Origin: a virus
Reading direction: 5' to 3' (one strand)
Virus record (IMG/VR): IMGVR_UViG_3300008266_000607
Coordinates: 1-26,095 of that record
Length of the DNA: 26,095 nucleotides
A program made the translations under genes and the position numbers. This document shows, one piece after another, positions 6,042-11,929 of the stretch (its first letter is position 1; each line of letters opens with the position of its first letter). The notes under the pieces are model-generated. The model had not been told where the DNA came from, did not search any database, and saw only the letters and a program-made list of their open reading frames with translations.

Positions 6042-6204
6042 CTTGCATCTCCTCAATATCTACCACCTCTGAGTCGGTGTATTCAGGCTTTGCCCAGTGA
6101 ATGTTGGTTTCCCACATTTTGTCTTTAGCAGTCCCCCAACAATCGGCTTCTACTTCAACCTTGTAGTAGTAAATATGCTTTACATACCCCGTGAATTTAG
6201 GCAT
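6034..6204 (-). CDS. Small protein with YYYKVEVEA motif (56 aa)
   Basis: Starts MPKFTGYVKHIYYYKVEVEADCWGTAKDKMWETNIHW at an ATGCCTAA overlap with the Api92-like gene. The pattern of a tyrosine-rich strand, VEVEA, then a helix is common in small phage proteins with a beta-alpha fold. It ends EEMQDA, a tail that doubles as the Shine-Dalgarno and start region of the next gene. Role unknown. Confidence 0.65.
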   Translation of the reverse strand: MPKFTGYVKHIYYYKVEVEADCWGTAKDKMWETNIHWAKPEYTDSEVVDIEEMQDA

Positions 6205-6841
6205 CTTCCATCTCCTCAAGTTCTTTCTTCTTGGCGATCAACTGGGCAATCGTTTCGTGATTGTCTTTATCATCAGACAAAGACTGTTCCAGTTCCTCAA
6301 TTTCATCAGCCAGTTCTTGCATAGCCCATTCTTTCATGTTCTCGGTAATGCAAAACTCAAGATCAATGTTCTCAGGGATATTGTTTTTGACATCTAACCA
6401 TTTACCGCTAATGTCATAGGTCTCATCTGAACCATCCACATACTCACCGCAAAAGCAACAACCACCCTCGTAGTAAAGGGCATTGACCCCATACCCATCC
6501 TCTACCAGTTTGTCAAAGATACCAGTGGGGGGAGACCACGCAGTGGCAAATGATGCTTTGATCTGATTCTCTTGAATATCAATGTAGGCTTCATCCGTTG
6601 TGATCTCCCACTTTGTTCCCCAGTTCTGAACCCGCCAGTCCCACCATGCAGATTCAACGCTAACTGGATTGTCATTCCCAGTGATTTGCGGGAATGTTGG
6701 TTTGACCTTGACCTTGTTGTAATCAGGCTCAGGATGAATCGTTCCAAAAAATTTGTTTTCTTTCCACGCATCCACAAGAACCTGAATCTTCTTGGGATCA
6801 TCATGGGTTATATACACAGTGTTATCGCACCAGTTAGGCAT
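6197..6841 (-). CDS. Api92-like protein with ferredoxin-like fold (DUF1281 family)
   Basis: 214 aa from the ATG in the ATGCCTAA overlap at 6834-6841. The opening MPNWCDNTVYI and the internal WSPPTGIFDKL motif are hallmarks of the Api92/YubB (DUF1281) family found in phages and plasmids, whose N-terminal domain has a ferredoxin-like fold. A WWDWRVQNWGTKW segment (about 69-81) and a GCCFCGEYVDG Cys cluster follow, as in family members. The C-terminal 50 residues form a charged coiled coil (LADEIEELEQSLSDDK...KKKELEEMEDA). The biochemical role of the family is unknown; members often sit in accessory regions next to anti-restriction or transfer genes. Confidence 0.75.
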   Translation of the reverse strand: MPNWCDNTVYITHDDPKKIQVLVDAWKENKFFGTIHPEPDYNKVKVKPTFPQITGNDNPVSVESAWWDWRVQNWGTKWEITTDEAYIDIQENQIKASFATAWSPPTGIFDKLVEDGYGVNALYYEGGCCFCGEYVDGSDETYDISGKWLDVKNNIPENIDLEFCITENMKEWAMQELADEIEELEQSLSDDKDNHETIAQLIAKKKELEEMEDA

Positions 6842-7001
6842 TTTCAATCTCCTTTACATTTCCAATATATTCATAGTTAAAAAGTGATACATCTCCGTAG
6901 TTGACACAATCCCTCAAATACTCAAGAGTTTTGTCATACGCACCTTCTTCGGTTTCTGCTTCAACTTCATCAATGTAATAAACCCTAAATCGTTTAAGCA
7001 T
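6834..7001 (-). CDS. Small acidic protein of unknown function (55 aa)
   Basis: Starts MLKRFRVYYIDEVEAETEEGAYDKTLEYLRD, with a strong GAGGAGA before it and an ATGCTTAA overlap at 6994-7001. The beta (RVYYIDEVEAET) then helix pattern resembles the 56-aa protein ending at 6034 and may be a distant paralogue. Ends EIENA, overlapping the next start. Function unknown. Confidence 0.7.
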   Translation of the reverse strand: MLKRFRVYYIDEVEAETEEGAYDKTLEYLRDCVNYGDVSLFNYEYIGNVKEIENA

Positions 7002-7173
7002 TTGCTTTCTCCTCTTCAGAAATTACAAAGTAATAGGTGCTATAACATTTAGGGCAAACTACCTCTGCTTCCTCTTGCCCTTCGATTTCATGCTCGGCAT
7101 GGGTAAATCCAATATGATGGCAGTCCAAACAAATGTTCTGCACATCATCTTCAACCTCAAAATATTTAGGCAT
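6994..7173 (-). CDS. Small zinc-ribbon protein (59 aa)
   Basis: Starts MPKYFEVEDDVQNICLDCHHIGFTHAEHE. CLDCH near residue 15 and CPKC near residue 41 form a four-cysteine zinc ribbon. Its ATG lies in the ATGCCTAA overlap at 7166-7173. Zinc ribbons of this size in phage early operons often bind nucleic acid or host proteins; no specific function can be given. Confidence 0.7.
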   Translation of the reverse strand: MPKYFEVEDDVQNICLDCHHIGFTHAEHEIEGQEEAEVVCPKCYSTYYFVISEEEKANA

Positions 7174-7303
7174 TCTCTTTCTCCCAAATAATGTTTTCAA
7201 TTTGTCGGATATATGGCATATCTTTCATGCCAACCCCGCCAGTTTTAATTTCGACCAGAAGATTGCGTAATCTACGCACACTCCACCGATAGTAATTAGG
7301 CAT
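7166..7303 (-). CDS. Small basic protein of unknown function (45 aa)
   Basis: A 45-codon frame (MPNYYRWSVRRLRNLLVEIKTGG...) between two ATGCCTAA overlaps, with GAGGAGTGTG before its start. It has an Arg-rich N-terminal helix, unlike its acidic neighbours. The perfect fit between flanking genes supports its being real. Function unknown. Confidence 0.65.
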   Translation of the reverse strand: MPNYYRWSVRRLRNLLVEIKTGGVGMKDMPYIRQIENIIWEKENA

Positions 7304-7586
7304 CTTCACACTCCTCATCACTGCTTACGCAGACCTCTAACCCATCACCCTCGTATGGCACTTCGGTAATGTAGTAGTAGATACGATTGACCAAGTGATA
7401 ACCATCCACCACATAAGTCCCGCCATCCCCATCCACATAAGTCCACACCCTTTTAGGCTGAGTATCTGCGATACCTAATACATAACCCAGTTCAAGGTCA
7501 TAGGTCTCAAAGTAATCCCGATTCTCACCCCTTGCAAGGTGATTTTTAATCGGCTTGTATTTGTCATACCATTCATCAAAGTCCAT
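7296..7586 (-). CDS. Acidic protein of unknown function (96 aa)
   Basis: Start at ATG 7586 (MDFDEWYDKYKPIKNHLARGEN), 8 bases after AGGAG; an upstream GTG at 7595 would sit directly on the Shine-Dalgarno and is rejected. Contains VWTYVDGDGGTYVVDGYHLVNRIYYYITE, a beta-rich stretch with another YYY tract. The tail SSDEECEDA encodes the next gene's ribosome binding site. Function unknown. Confidence 0.7.
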   Translation of the reverse strand: MDFDEWYDKYKPIKNHLARGENRDYFETYDLELGYVLGIADTQPKRVWTYVDGDGGTYVVDGYHLVNRIYYYITEVPYEGDGLEVCVSSDEECEDA

Positions 7587-7588
7587 AA

Positions 7589-7861
7589 TTAGCACTCCTG
7601 AAAGTTAAATGGCACATGGGTTTCTGATTGGATATTGCCATCTACATCAAATACCAAGACAGAAAAACACTTTCCCTCATCATCTTGTTTGACCATGACA
7701 TATCCACCCATTTTGACAACGCACCCTTGATCGTTATCAAACACATCAAAATTAACCACCACCGATTTATCGTCTAATACTTCAGTGCTCATTTGCACTT
7801 CAAGATCATCCGATACTGGATCATGGCTTCCTTGATACCCATCTTCACAAATGTTCTGCAT
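7589..7861 (-). CDS. Acidic protein of unknown function (90 aa)
   Basis: Start taken at 7861 (MQNICEDGYQGSHDPVSDDLEVQ), preceded by AAAGGAG at 7 bases; a frame extension of six codons upstream overlaps the neighbour. The protein is predicted to be mainly beta strands (SVVVNFDVFDNDQGCVVKMGGYVMV...). No family recognised. Its stop forms the GGAGTGCTAATTATGG junction with the next gene. Confidence 0.65.
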   Translation of the reverse strand: MQNICEDGYQGSHDPVSDDLEVQMSTEVLDDKSVVVNFDVFDNDQGCVVKMGGYVMVKQDDEGKCFSVLVFDVDGNIQSETHVPFNFQEC

Positions 7862-7872
7862 ATTTATCTCCT

Positions 7873-8343
7873 TTACCAACTGGCTTGATAGTAAAACTCG
7901 TATTTATGTTCAGGCAACGACAATGCATTGGTAATGCCCTCGACAGTGTTCTTTAAGTCTTGGTAATACCATTCATCTTTTTCGTATGACCCAAAGAAGA
8001 ATCCCTCTGTCGGCTCTAAATCCGCATCTCCAGTGGCATCAGGATTGTCAAGAATGCTCTTGCACAAATCCCGCAACTCCACCAGTTTTTCCCTTGGAAC
8101 ATAGGTCTCTTGGCATTCATCCCTACCCCCTTGGCATTTCTCCACGAACCACCCATGGATAGCGTTTGCTTTTCTCCAATACATGGCATCAATAGATACT
8201 TCTTTGACCATCATGCTTGAACCAACAAATCGTTTTTCAGGATCAAACTCCACACCTACGGCATCATTGATATCCTTTGCAATTTCTTTGTCCTTGTCAG
8301 ACCAAAGATATCTCTTGGCAGTTAAATACATATCTAAACCCAT
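7873..8343 (-). CDS. MGLDMYL-family phage protein (156 aa)
   Basis: Starts MGLDMYLTAKRYLWSD, followed by YWRKANAIHGWFVEKCQGGRDECQE near residues 55-80 and TEGFFFGSYEKDEWYYQDLKNT in the C-terminal half. These three blocks (MGLDMYL, YWRKAN-IH-WFV, GFFFGS) recur in a widespread but uncharacterised protein family of phages and bacteria. The ribosome binding site is CTAGGAGA at the end of the repeated RNA element at 8350-8422. Role unknown; it is one of the larger genes in the accessory operon. Confidence 0.7.
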   Translation of the reverse strand: MGLDMYLTAKRYLWSDKDKEIAKDINDAVGVEFDPEKRFVGSSMMVKEVSIDAMYWRKANAIHGWFVEKCQGGRDECQETYVPREKLVELRDLCKSILDNPDATGDADLEPTEGFFFGSYEKDEWYYQDLKNTVEGITNALSLPEHKYEFYYQASW

Positions 8344-8349
8344 AACATT

Positions 8350-8422
8350 CTCCTAGCAGTTAAAGTTATGATTGCCGAATGACAATCCCTATGCCCTCAC
8401 ACAAAGGCATAGAAGTATCACT
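8350..8422 (-). ncRNA. Intergenic two-hairpin RNA element, copy B
   Basis: Read on the minus strand: CTATGCC pairs with GGCATAG (8406-8412 with 8389-8395), then GATTGTC pairs with GGCAATC around loop ATTC (8370-8387), then AACTGCTAGGAGA supplies the ribosome binding site of the next gene. Same order and spacing as the copies at 10944 and 11557, but with different stem sequences. Confidence 0.6.
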
Positions 8423-8688
8423 CAGGGCATTACTGGCAGACAACTCTCCTTGTTATCACTGGTAAACAATGCACCACCCCCATTACCCTCATCATCACGA
8501 CTAGGGAAGAACCACAATCCATCTTGGGTTTGGAATGCCACACTCCGTTCATACCAACCCATATCTGCCGATTCTTCCTTGGTCAGATAACGCACATTAA
8601 CAATCCGTTTATGCAACAACAGTTTTTTGGCAACATCTTCCCAGTAGTTATCCAACTCCTTGTTGTTCATTTGATCCAGTTTTTTCAT
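8422..8688 (-). CDS. Phage/plasmid accessory protein (88 aa), GWYxRxVxF...DDEGNxGGALF type
   Basis: Start at ATG 8688 (MKKLDQMNNKELDNYWEDV), with AAGGAGAG before it. Contains VRYLTKEESADMGWYERSVAFQTQDGLWFFPSRDDEGNGGGALFT, a pattern I associate with small uncharacterised proteins in phage and plasmid accessory regions. The longer frame to 8733 covers the 25-aa peptide gene and is not used. Function unknown. Confidence 0.7.
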   Translation of the reverse strand: MKKLDQMNNKELDNYWEDVAKKLLLHKRIVNVRYLTKEESADMGWYERSVAFQTQDGLWFFPSRDDEGNGGGALFTSDNKESCLPVMP

Positions 8689-8698
8689 CACACTCTCC

Positions 8699-8776
8699 TT
8701 AGTTAAATACAACGATTGCACTCCACACCACATAGGCAGTGTAGGCTATTGCTATTGGCACGATCCAGTCCCACAT
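8699..8776 (-). CDS. 25-aa single-pass membrane peptide
   Basis: ATG at 8776 overlaps the upstream stop as TGATG and opens a 25-codon frame, MWDWIVPIAIAYTAYVVWSAIVVFN, ending at TAA inside the Shine-Dalgarno of the next gene. Almost every residue after position 4 is hydrophobic, so it should span the inner membrane once. The tight coupling on both sides argues for real translation. Possible roles include a superinfection or lysis-timing peptide, but nothing shows which. Confidence 0.5.
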   Translation of the reverse strand: MWDWIVPIAIAYTAYVVWSAIVVFN

Positions 8777-9354
8777 CACTGCACCCCCAATACCCGATAC
8801 TCCAACTTCTTCCAGTTTGGGATTCTGCACAACTGCCCAGTTTGAGTCCTGAATGCTTTCTTCCCATTCCAGTCCGTAGCGATTGTGAAAGTTTTTTCCT
8901 CAAATGATCCACCAGTGCGACTGGTGAACTTAAAGGTTTTCATAAACTGGATGATTGTCCCCAACTCCACCTTGATCTTGGCTCGTTGAGCATTCTCCAA
9001 ACAACGATCCCGCCATTGACGAGCATTGTCATTGAATGGCTCGCCTAACTCGTTTAACTTCTTAATCAGGCTTACAGGTGCGTCAAAGTAATAGGGCAAA
9101 CAACTTTCCCCTACTTCTTTGTGATAAATCCAATGCGGATCATCCTTACGCTTTTCAGTCAGAATAACCATTCCCTCATGGGTTTCTATCCCAGTGGTTT
9201 CATCCTTTTGCCAATGGATACAGTAAGCCACTGCACCACGCATGGAGACATCCGATATCCACCAAGTATGCGTCTCACTCTTTTGTAAAAAAGTATGTTT
9301 CAAGAAGTCCTTACGGCTTCCAGACCCAAACCATTGTGTCCCAGTCCATCCCAT
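8776..9354 (-). CDS. MGWTG-type phage protein (192 aa), possibly DUF6927-like
   Basis: Start at ATG 9354 (MGWTGTQWFGSGSRKDFLKHTF), 8 bases after GAGGAG. Residues 1-100 contain the features of the MGWTG family: SRKDFLKHTF, AVAYCIHWQKDETTGIE, WIYHKEVGESCLPYYFDAP. The C-terminal part (GTIIQFMKTFKFTSRTGGSFEEKTFTIATDWNGKKAFRTQTGQLCRIPNWKKLEYRV) is a beta-rich domain. Proteins of this kind are found in phages and mobile elements without a known function. The family call is from memory of sequence pattern and needs a profile search. Confidence 0.65.
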   Translation of the reverse strand: MGWTGTQWFGSGSRKDFLKHTFLQKSETHTWWISDVSMRGAVAYCIHWQKDETTGIETHEGMVILTEKRKDDPHWIYHKEVGESCLPYYFDAPVSLIKKLNELGEPFNDNARQWRDRCLENAQRAKIKVELGTIIQFMKTFKFTSRTGGSFEEKTFTIATDWNGKKAFRTQTGQLCRIPNWKKLEYRVLGVQ

Positions 9355-9356
9355 GA

Positions 9357-9545
9357 TTAGCACTCCTCATCTGTTAATGAATAAAACTTACCAACCTTGT
9401 TGCCATTGGTATCCTTAATAATCCCATCCAACTCCGAGCAATCTACCTTACCAATCACGCTTTTTAAGTTTGCTATTACCTCTCCGTAATAGTCATCCTC
9501 ATAAGCAGAATTGTCGGTTTTAATCTCGACCATAAACTTGCTCAC
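9357..9545 (-). CDS. Small protein of unknown function (62 aa), GTG start
   Basis: Start taken at GTG 9545 (MSKFMVEIKTDNSAYEDDYYGEVIANLK), 8 bases after GAGGAG, the same spacing as the sister junctions at 7586 and 9354; ATG at 9533 is the alternative. Pattern: beta strand, helix, then GNKVGKFYSLTDEEC. No family recognised. Confidence 0.6.
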   Translation of the reverse strand: MSKFMVEIKTDNSAYEDDYYGEVIANLKSVIGKVDCSELDGIIKDTNGNKVGKFYSLTDEEC

Positions 9546-9829
9546 GATAAGCACTCCTCAAGTATGTATTCAACTTCAAAAATAGTGGGATCAACCTTAT
9601 CAATCTCAACAATGGTGAAGTCCTCACCATCATTAAGAACATCACCCACTTTCAGCGATTGCATTTCTTGCTCAGTCAGGAAGAAGTAAATCTTTTCATC
9701 TGCCCAACTATCAAAATGAGCATCTTCAGGATGCCCTTCCTCTGCAACTCCGAGTAAAACACTTGCACCATTACCTAACCAGTCGCAATTTATGACTGCA
9801 TCATAGGCTTTGATTTTGATTGTCGGCAT
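9542..9829 (-). CDS. Acidic protein of unknown function (95 aa)
   Basis: Start at ATG 9829 (MPTIKIKAYDAVINCDWLGNG), 8 bases after CTAGGAG; an ATG six bases upstream is too close to the Shine-Dalgarno. The C-terminal half (YFFLTEQEMQSLKVGDVLNDGEDFTIVEIDKV) reads like a small beta-barrel with a helix. The operonic RNA element copy D lies directly upstream. Function unknown. Confidence 0.65.
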   Translation of the reverse strand: MPTIKIKAYDAVINCDWLGNGASVLLGVAEEGHPEDAHFDSWADEKIYFFLTEQEMQSLKVGDVLNDGEDFTIVEIDKVDPTIFEVEYILEECLS

Positions 9830-9835
9830 ATCCAT

Positions 9836-9889
9836 ATCTCCTAGCAGTTTGACAAAGACCAAACCCCTTACTGGCGGTTTGGTTTCGAC
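9836..9889 (-). ncRNA. Intergenic RNA element, copy D (reduced)
   Basis: On the minus strand ACCAAACC (9876-9883) pairs perfectly with GGTTTGGT (9858-9865), followed by AAACTGCTAGGAGA. The second hairpin found in copies A-C is absent or degenerate here. Confidence 0.45.
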
Positions 9890-10089
9890 TATTCAAGTCT
9901 CATCAGTTTGTCTTGATTATTTTTAATGCTATTTTCAATAAACTCAGCCCATGATCTAGCGACTATCTCATCAAAGACCCATATCTGATCTAACTTCATA
10001 TTACTGGCAGTATTCTCGGCACTTTCCCAGTCTCCATGATCTCCCAAGTCATACAGAAGTCCATCAGTGTTCAAAGCAAAATAGATCAT
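9889..10089 (-). CDS. Small protein of unknown function (66 aa)
   Basis: Starts MIYFALNTDGLLYDLGDHGDWESAENTASNM directly after the upstream TAA, with GAGG as Shine-Dalgarno. A strand-loop-helix pattern (ALNTDG...DWESAENTA...WVFDEIVARSWAEFIENSI) common to small phage proteins. No function known. Confidence 0.65.
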   Translation of the reverse strand: MIYFALNTDGLLYDLGDHGDWESAENTASNMKLDQIWVFDEIVARSWAEFIENSIKNNQDKLMRLE

Positions 10090-10275
10090 TTAATAATCCT
10101 CGTTTTCTTCCCACAGGCAAGGATCAACCAATCTTTGCCCAAAGGCATTGAACAACTGCCCACAATCACAAGCAACATCCTCGCCTGAACCATCCGAGCA
10201 GACCTTTCTATTGCACTGGCACTTCCATTCCCGCCACAGAATCCGACCAGTATCTTGGCATTCAACGATTCTCAT
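10090..10275 (-). CDS. Small cysteine-rich, probably zinc-binding protein (61 aa)
   Basis: Contains five Cys in WKCQCNRKVCSDGSGEDVACDCGQLFNAFGQRLVDP, a C-x-C...C-x-C zinc-finger-like layout ending in FNAFGQRL. Small phage proteins with a CxC...CxCG-x-YN-x-x-GQ pattern are frequent and uncharacterised. Start ATG overlaps the upstream stop (TAATG), with AAGGAG at 8 bases. Confidence 0.7.
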   Translation of the reverse strand: MRIVECQDTGRILWREWKCQCNRKVCSDGSGEDVACDCGQLFNAFGQRLVDPCLWEENEDY

Positions 10276-10577
10276 TATTCAAACTCCTTTGGCACAATGA
10301 CATCAAACTTACGCAACAGGGCTATTGCCTTGTCAGACAGGCACATCACTCCATCATATTCATCCAAGGTGCGGATGCCGAACTGGTCAATGGTGAACCA
10401 CAGACCAATGTATTCAAAACCCACATCCTCGATATCCCACTCAATGAACCCAGTAGCATCATCTCTGAAATACAACTCCATGGTGGATTCGTGAGTCCCG
10501 ATATCCTTCTCGCCCCAACTGCCTTCCATGATTAGGGGGGCAGTAAAGGTTTCTTTGCCGATAAAGTAGTGAGTCAT
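10275..10577 (-). CDS. Protein of unknown function (100 aa)
   Basis: Starts MTHYFIGKETFTAPLIMEGSWGEKDIGTHEST, with CGGAG at 9 bases. Middle part (MELYFRDDATGFIEWDIEDVGFEYIGLWFTI) is rich in aromatic and acidic residues and likely beta-strand. C-terminus has SDKAIALLRKFDVIVPKEFE. No family recognised. Confidence 0.65.
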   Translation of the reverse strand: MTHYFIGKETFTAPLIMEGSWGEKDIGTHESTMELYFRDDATGFIEWDIEDVGFEYIGLWFTIDQFGIRTLDEYDGVMCLSDKAIALLRKFDVIVPKEFE

Positions 10578-10579
10578 GG

Positions 10580-10939
10580 TTAATACTCCGAAGTAAGCAT
10601 GAGAACATTGTCAGTCAGGAAGAACTCATAGAGTCCACTAGGGCAATCAGTGTGAGCAATATGCTTAGAGAAAAGCAGTTTAAGATCGCCATCCTCAACT
10701 GAGATTGTGGCTTCACCATCTTCTGCTTTCAGGTTGATCGCCAAGAATGGGTCTTTCTTGGTCAAGGGATAAATCTCGGTAGCAACAATATCCAAGAACC
10801 AGTAAGCACCATTACCTGCATTGTCGGCAAAGTATTGAACCCCATCAGTGTGAACCAATTTAGGTGCAAACATGAATGTTGAATAGTAATTCTCAGTCCC
10901 GTAAAACTGGGATAAATCTAATTTGGTAGTCGATTCCAT
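10580..10939 (-). CDS. DUF6876-like protein (119 aa)
   Basis: The blocks FYGTENYYSTFMFAPKLVHTDGVQYFADNAGNGAYWFLDIVATEI (about 12-56) and the end FFLTDNVLMLTSEY match the pattern of the DUF6876 family, whose members share a FxGTExYY, YTDGVxYLAE..GAYWLxDxI core and an LPSEY-like end. The family is found in plasmids, phages and integrative elements; its function is not established. The ribosome binding site is the CTAGGAGA of RNA element copy C. Family call by memory of pattern. Confidence 0.7.
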   Translation of the reverse strand: MESTTKLDLSQFYGTENYYSTFMFAPKLVHTDGVQYFADNAGNGAYWFLDIVATEIYPLTKKDPFLAINLKAEDGEATISVEDGDLKLLFSKHIAHTDCPSGLYEFFLTDNVLMLTSEY

Positions 10940-10943
10940 TTAA

Positions 10944-11015
10944 TTCTCCTAGCAGTTATGACTATCAGGATTGATAATCCACAAACCCACGCAGTGCATG
11001 GGCTTGTAGGTATCA
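10944..11015 (-). ncRNA. Intergenic two-hairpin RNA element, copy C
   Basis: On the minus strand ACAAGCCCAT (10998-11007) pairs with GTGGGTTTGT (10981-10990) with G-U wobbles, then GATTATCA pairs with TGATAGTC (10960-10979) with one wobble around loop ATCC, then AACTGCTAGGAGA. The pairs that are mismatched on the plus strand are wobbles on the minus strand, so the functional RNA is the minus one. Confidence 0.65.
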
Positions 11016-11261
11016 ATGCTTAGTGAATCTTGGGGTAAAGTTATCTTCAGTAATGATGCCAACAATGTCATGCACGAAGTCATATCTCTCGCCAGTCAGC
11101 ATAGAATCTAAATCCAAATTGCCATGCTTGGCTTGATACTCTCCCAGTTTGATAGCGATCTCGATAGAAAGCAGACCAAGCGTATCAGGTTGAACTTTTG
11201 AGAATGCATCCAAAGCAGTAAAGCGATCTACAACTTGGGTAATCTTTTCTAAGTCTTTCAA
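11013..11261 (-). CDS. Small helical protein of unknown function (82 aa), TTG start
   Basis: TTG at 11261 (MKDLEKITQVVDRFTALDAFSKVQPD) lies five to six bases after AGGAGA. Helical throughout (DTLGLLSIEIAIKLGEYQAKHGNLDLDSMLTGERYDFVHDIVGIIT). No recognised domain. Confidence 0.65.
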   Translation of the reverse strand: MKDLEKITQVVDRFTALDAFSKVQPDTLGLLSIEIAIKLGEYQAKHGNLDLDSMLTGERYDFVHDIVGIITEDNFTPRFTKH

Positions 11262-11275
11262 TTTAATCTCCTAAG

Positions 11276-11551
11276 TTAAAAGGTTTTTACCCAAATACGG
11301 GCATTGTCGGCAAGGTCATACAGGTCAGCCAGTAGGTAATCCACTTCGGCAGTATCGTCAGCGTATGACAGACCCTCAGCGATTTCTTCTAGATCGTCAG
11401 TGATATCGTTGCGATCAGTCCAAGACTGGTGAGTCTCAATGAACTTGGTGATACGGGCAGACGCTTTCTTGGCAAAATCCTGAGCACTTTCGGATTGCTC
11501 AAAATCTTCCATCAAGTCGGTAAGGTCAATTTCTTGTTTCCAGTTAGCCAT
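11276..11551 (-). CDS. Acidic helical protein of unknown function (91 aa)
   Basis: Starts MANWKQEIDLTDLMEDFEQSESAQDFAKKAS after CTAGGAGATTCAA. A strongly acidic all-helical composition (DITDDLEEIAEGLSYADDTAEVDYLLADLYDLADNARIW). Acidic small proteins are common among phage inhibitors that mimic DNA, but no specific evidence is present here. It follows RNA element copy A. Confidence 0.65.
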   Translation of the reverse strand: MANWKQEIDLTDLMEDFEQSESAQDFAKKASARITKFIETHQSWTDRNDITDDLEEIAEGLSYADDTAEVDYLLADLYDLADNARIWVKTF

Positions 11552-11556
11552 TTGAA

Positions 11557-11632
11557 TCTCCTAGCAGTTAGTCGAATGATTGTTGAATAACAATCCCTAA
11601 ACCCACTGGGCAGTGGGCTTAGAGGTATTACT
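11557..11632 (-). ncRNA. Intergenic two-hairpin RNA element, copy A
   Basis: On the minus strand CTAAGCCCACT pairs with AGTGGGTTTAG (one G-U) around loop GCCC, then GATTGTT pairs with AACAATC (11578-11595) around loop ATTC, then AACTGCTAGGAGA (11557-11569). The first stem starts right after the upstream gene's TGA. Confidence 0.65.
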
Positions 11633-11856
11633 CAATAACTGGATCTCGCTTCTGCTTGATGCTCTGCCATAAGATCGCTACGCAATGAGACCATGGCTTG
11701 CAGTGATTTGATAGTCTTTACCAAATCCATACCATTCTCAGACAATTCTTCCAGTAGATCGCCATCATCATAGGCTTCTACTACGACATCCCAACCCTTA
11801 TCGTATAAGGCTTCAGCGTGTTTGCGTATTGCTTGAATCTTTTCTTGATCAGTCAT
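11632..11856 (-). CDS. Small helical protein, first gene of the minus operon (74 aa)
   Basis: Starts MTDQEKIQAIRKHAEALYDKGWDVVVEAYDDGDLLEELSEN, with TAGGAGA at good spacing. Helical, acidic in the middle and ending in MAEHQAEARSSY. As the promoter-proximal gene it should be among the earliest and most strongly made products of this operon. No family recognised. Confidence 0.7.
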   Translation of the reverse strand: MTDQEKIQAIRKHAEALYDKGWDVVVEAYDDGDLLEELSENGMDLVKTIKSLQAMVSLRSDLMAEHQAEARSSY

Positions 11857-11861
11857 ACTTT

Positions 11862-11900
11862 TCTCCTATTAGTCGAATCGGTGTTTAATCACCTACCGAC
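11862..11900 (-). promoter_or_regulatory. Leader hairpin of the minus operon
   Basis: GGTG (11880-11883) pairs with CACC (11890-11893) with flanking CGG/CCG, followed on the minus strand by ATTCGACTAATAGGAGA, a close match to ATTCGACTAACTGCTAGGAGA in RNA element copy A. It looks like a shortened fifth copy of the element. Confidence 0.4.
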
Positions 11901-11929
11901 AGTTTTGCAAAGTAGCAATACCTTGTCAA
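11901..11929 (-). promoter_or_regulatory. Probable promoter of the minus-strand operon
   Basis: A perfect sigma-70 -35 box TTGACA (11924-11929, minus strand) lies 17 bases from AAAACT (11901-11906), a weak -10. The position just upstream of the first of about 22 same-strand genes, in an AT-rich divergent region, supports it. The poor -10 suggests an activator or a modified RNA polymerase, or that the real -10 is nearby. Confidence 0.5.

Noticed and set aside
6502-6880. Frames of about 100 aa opposite or in other registers of the Api92-like gene
   Set aside because: The Api92-like frame has recognisable motifs and coupled ends; the others are shadows of it.
8703-8912. 69-aa minus-strand frame and its plus-strand counterpart (8716-8907)
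   Set aside because: Both lie in other frames of the 192-aa MGWTG gene and the membrane peptide; low protein-like quality (Ser, Arg, Cys rich) and no ribosome binding site.
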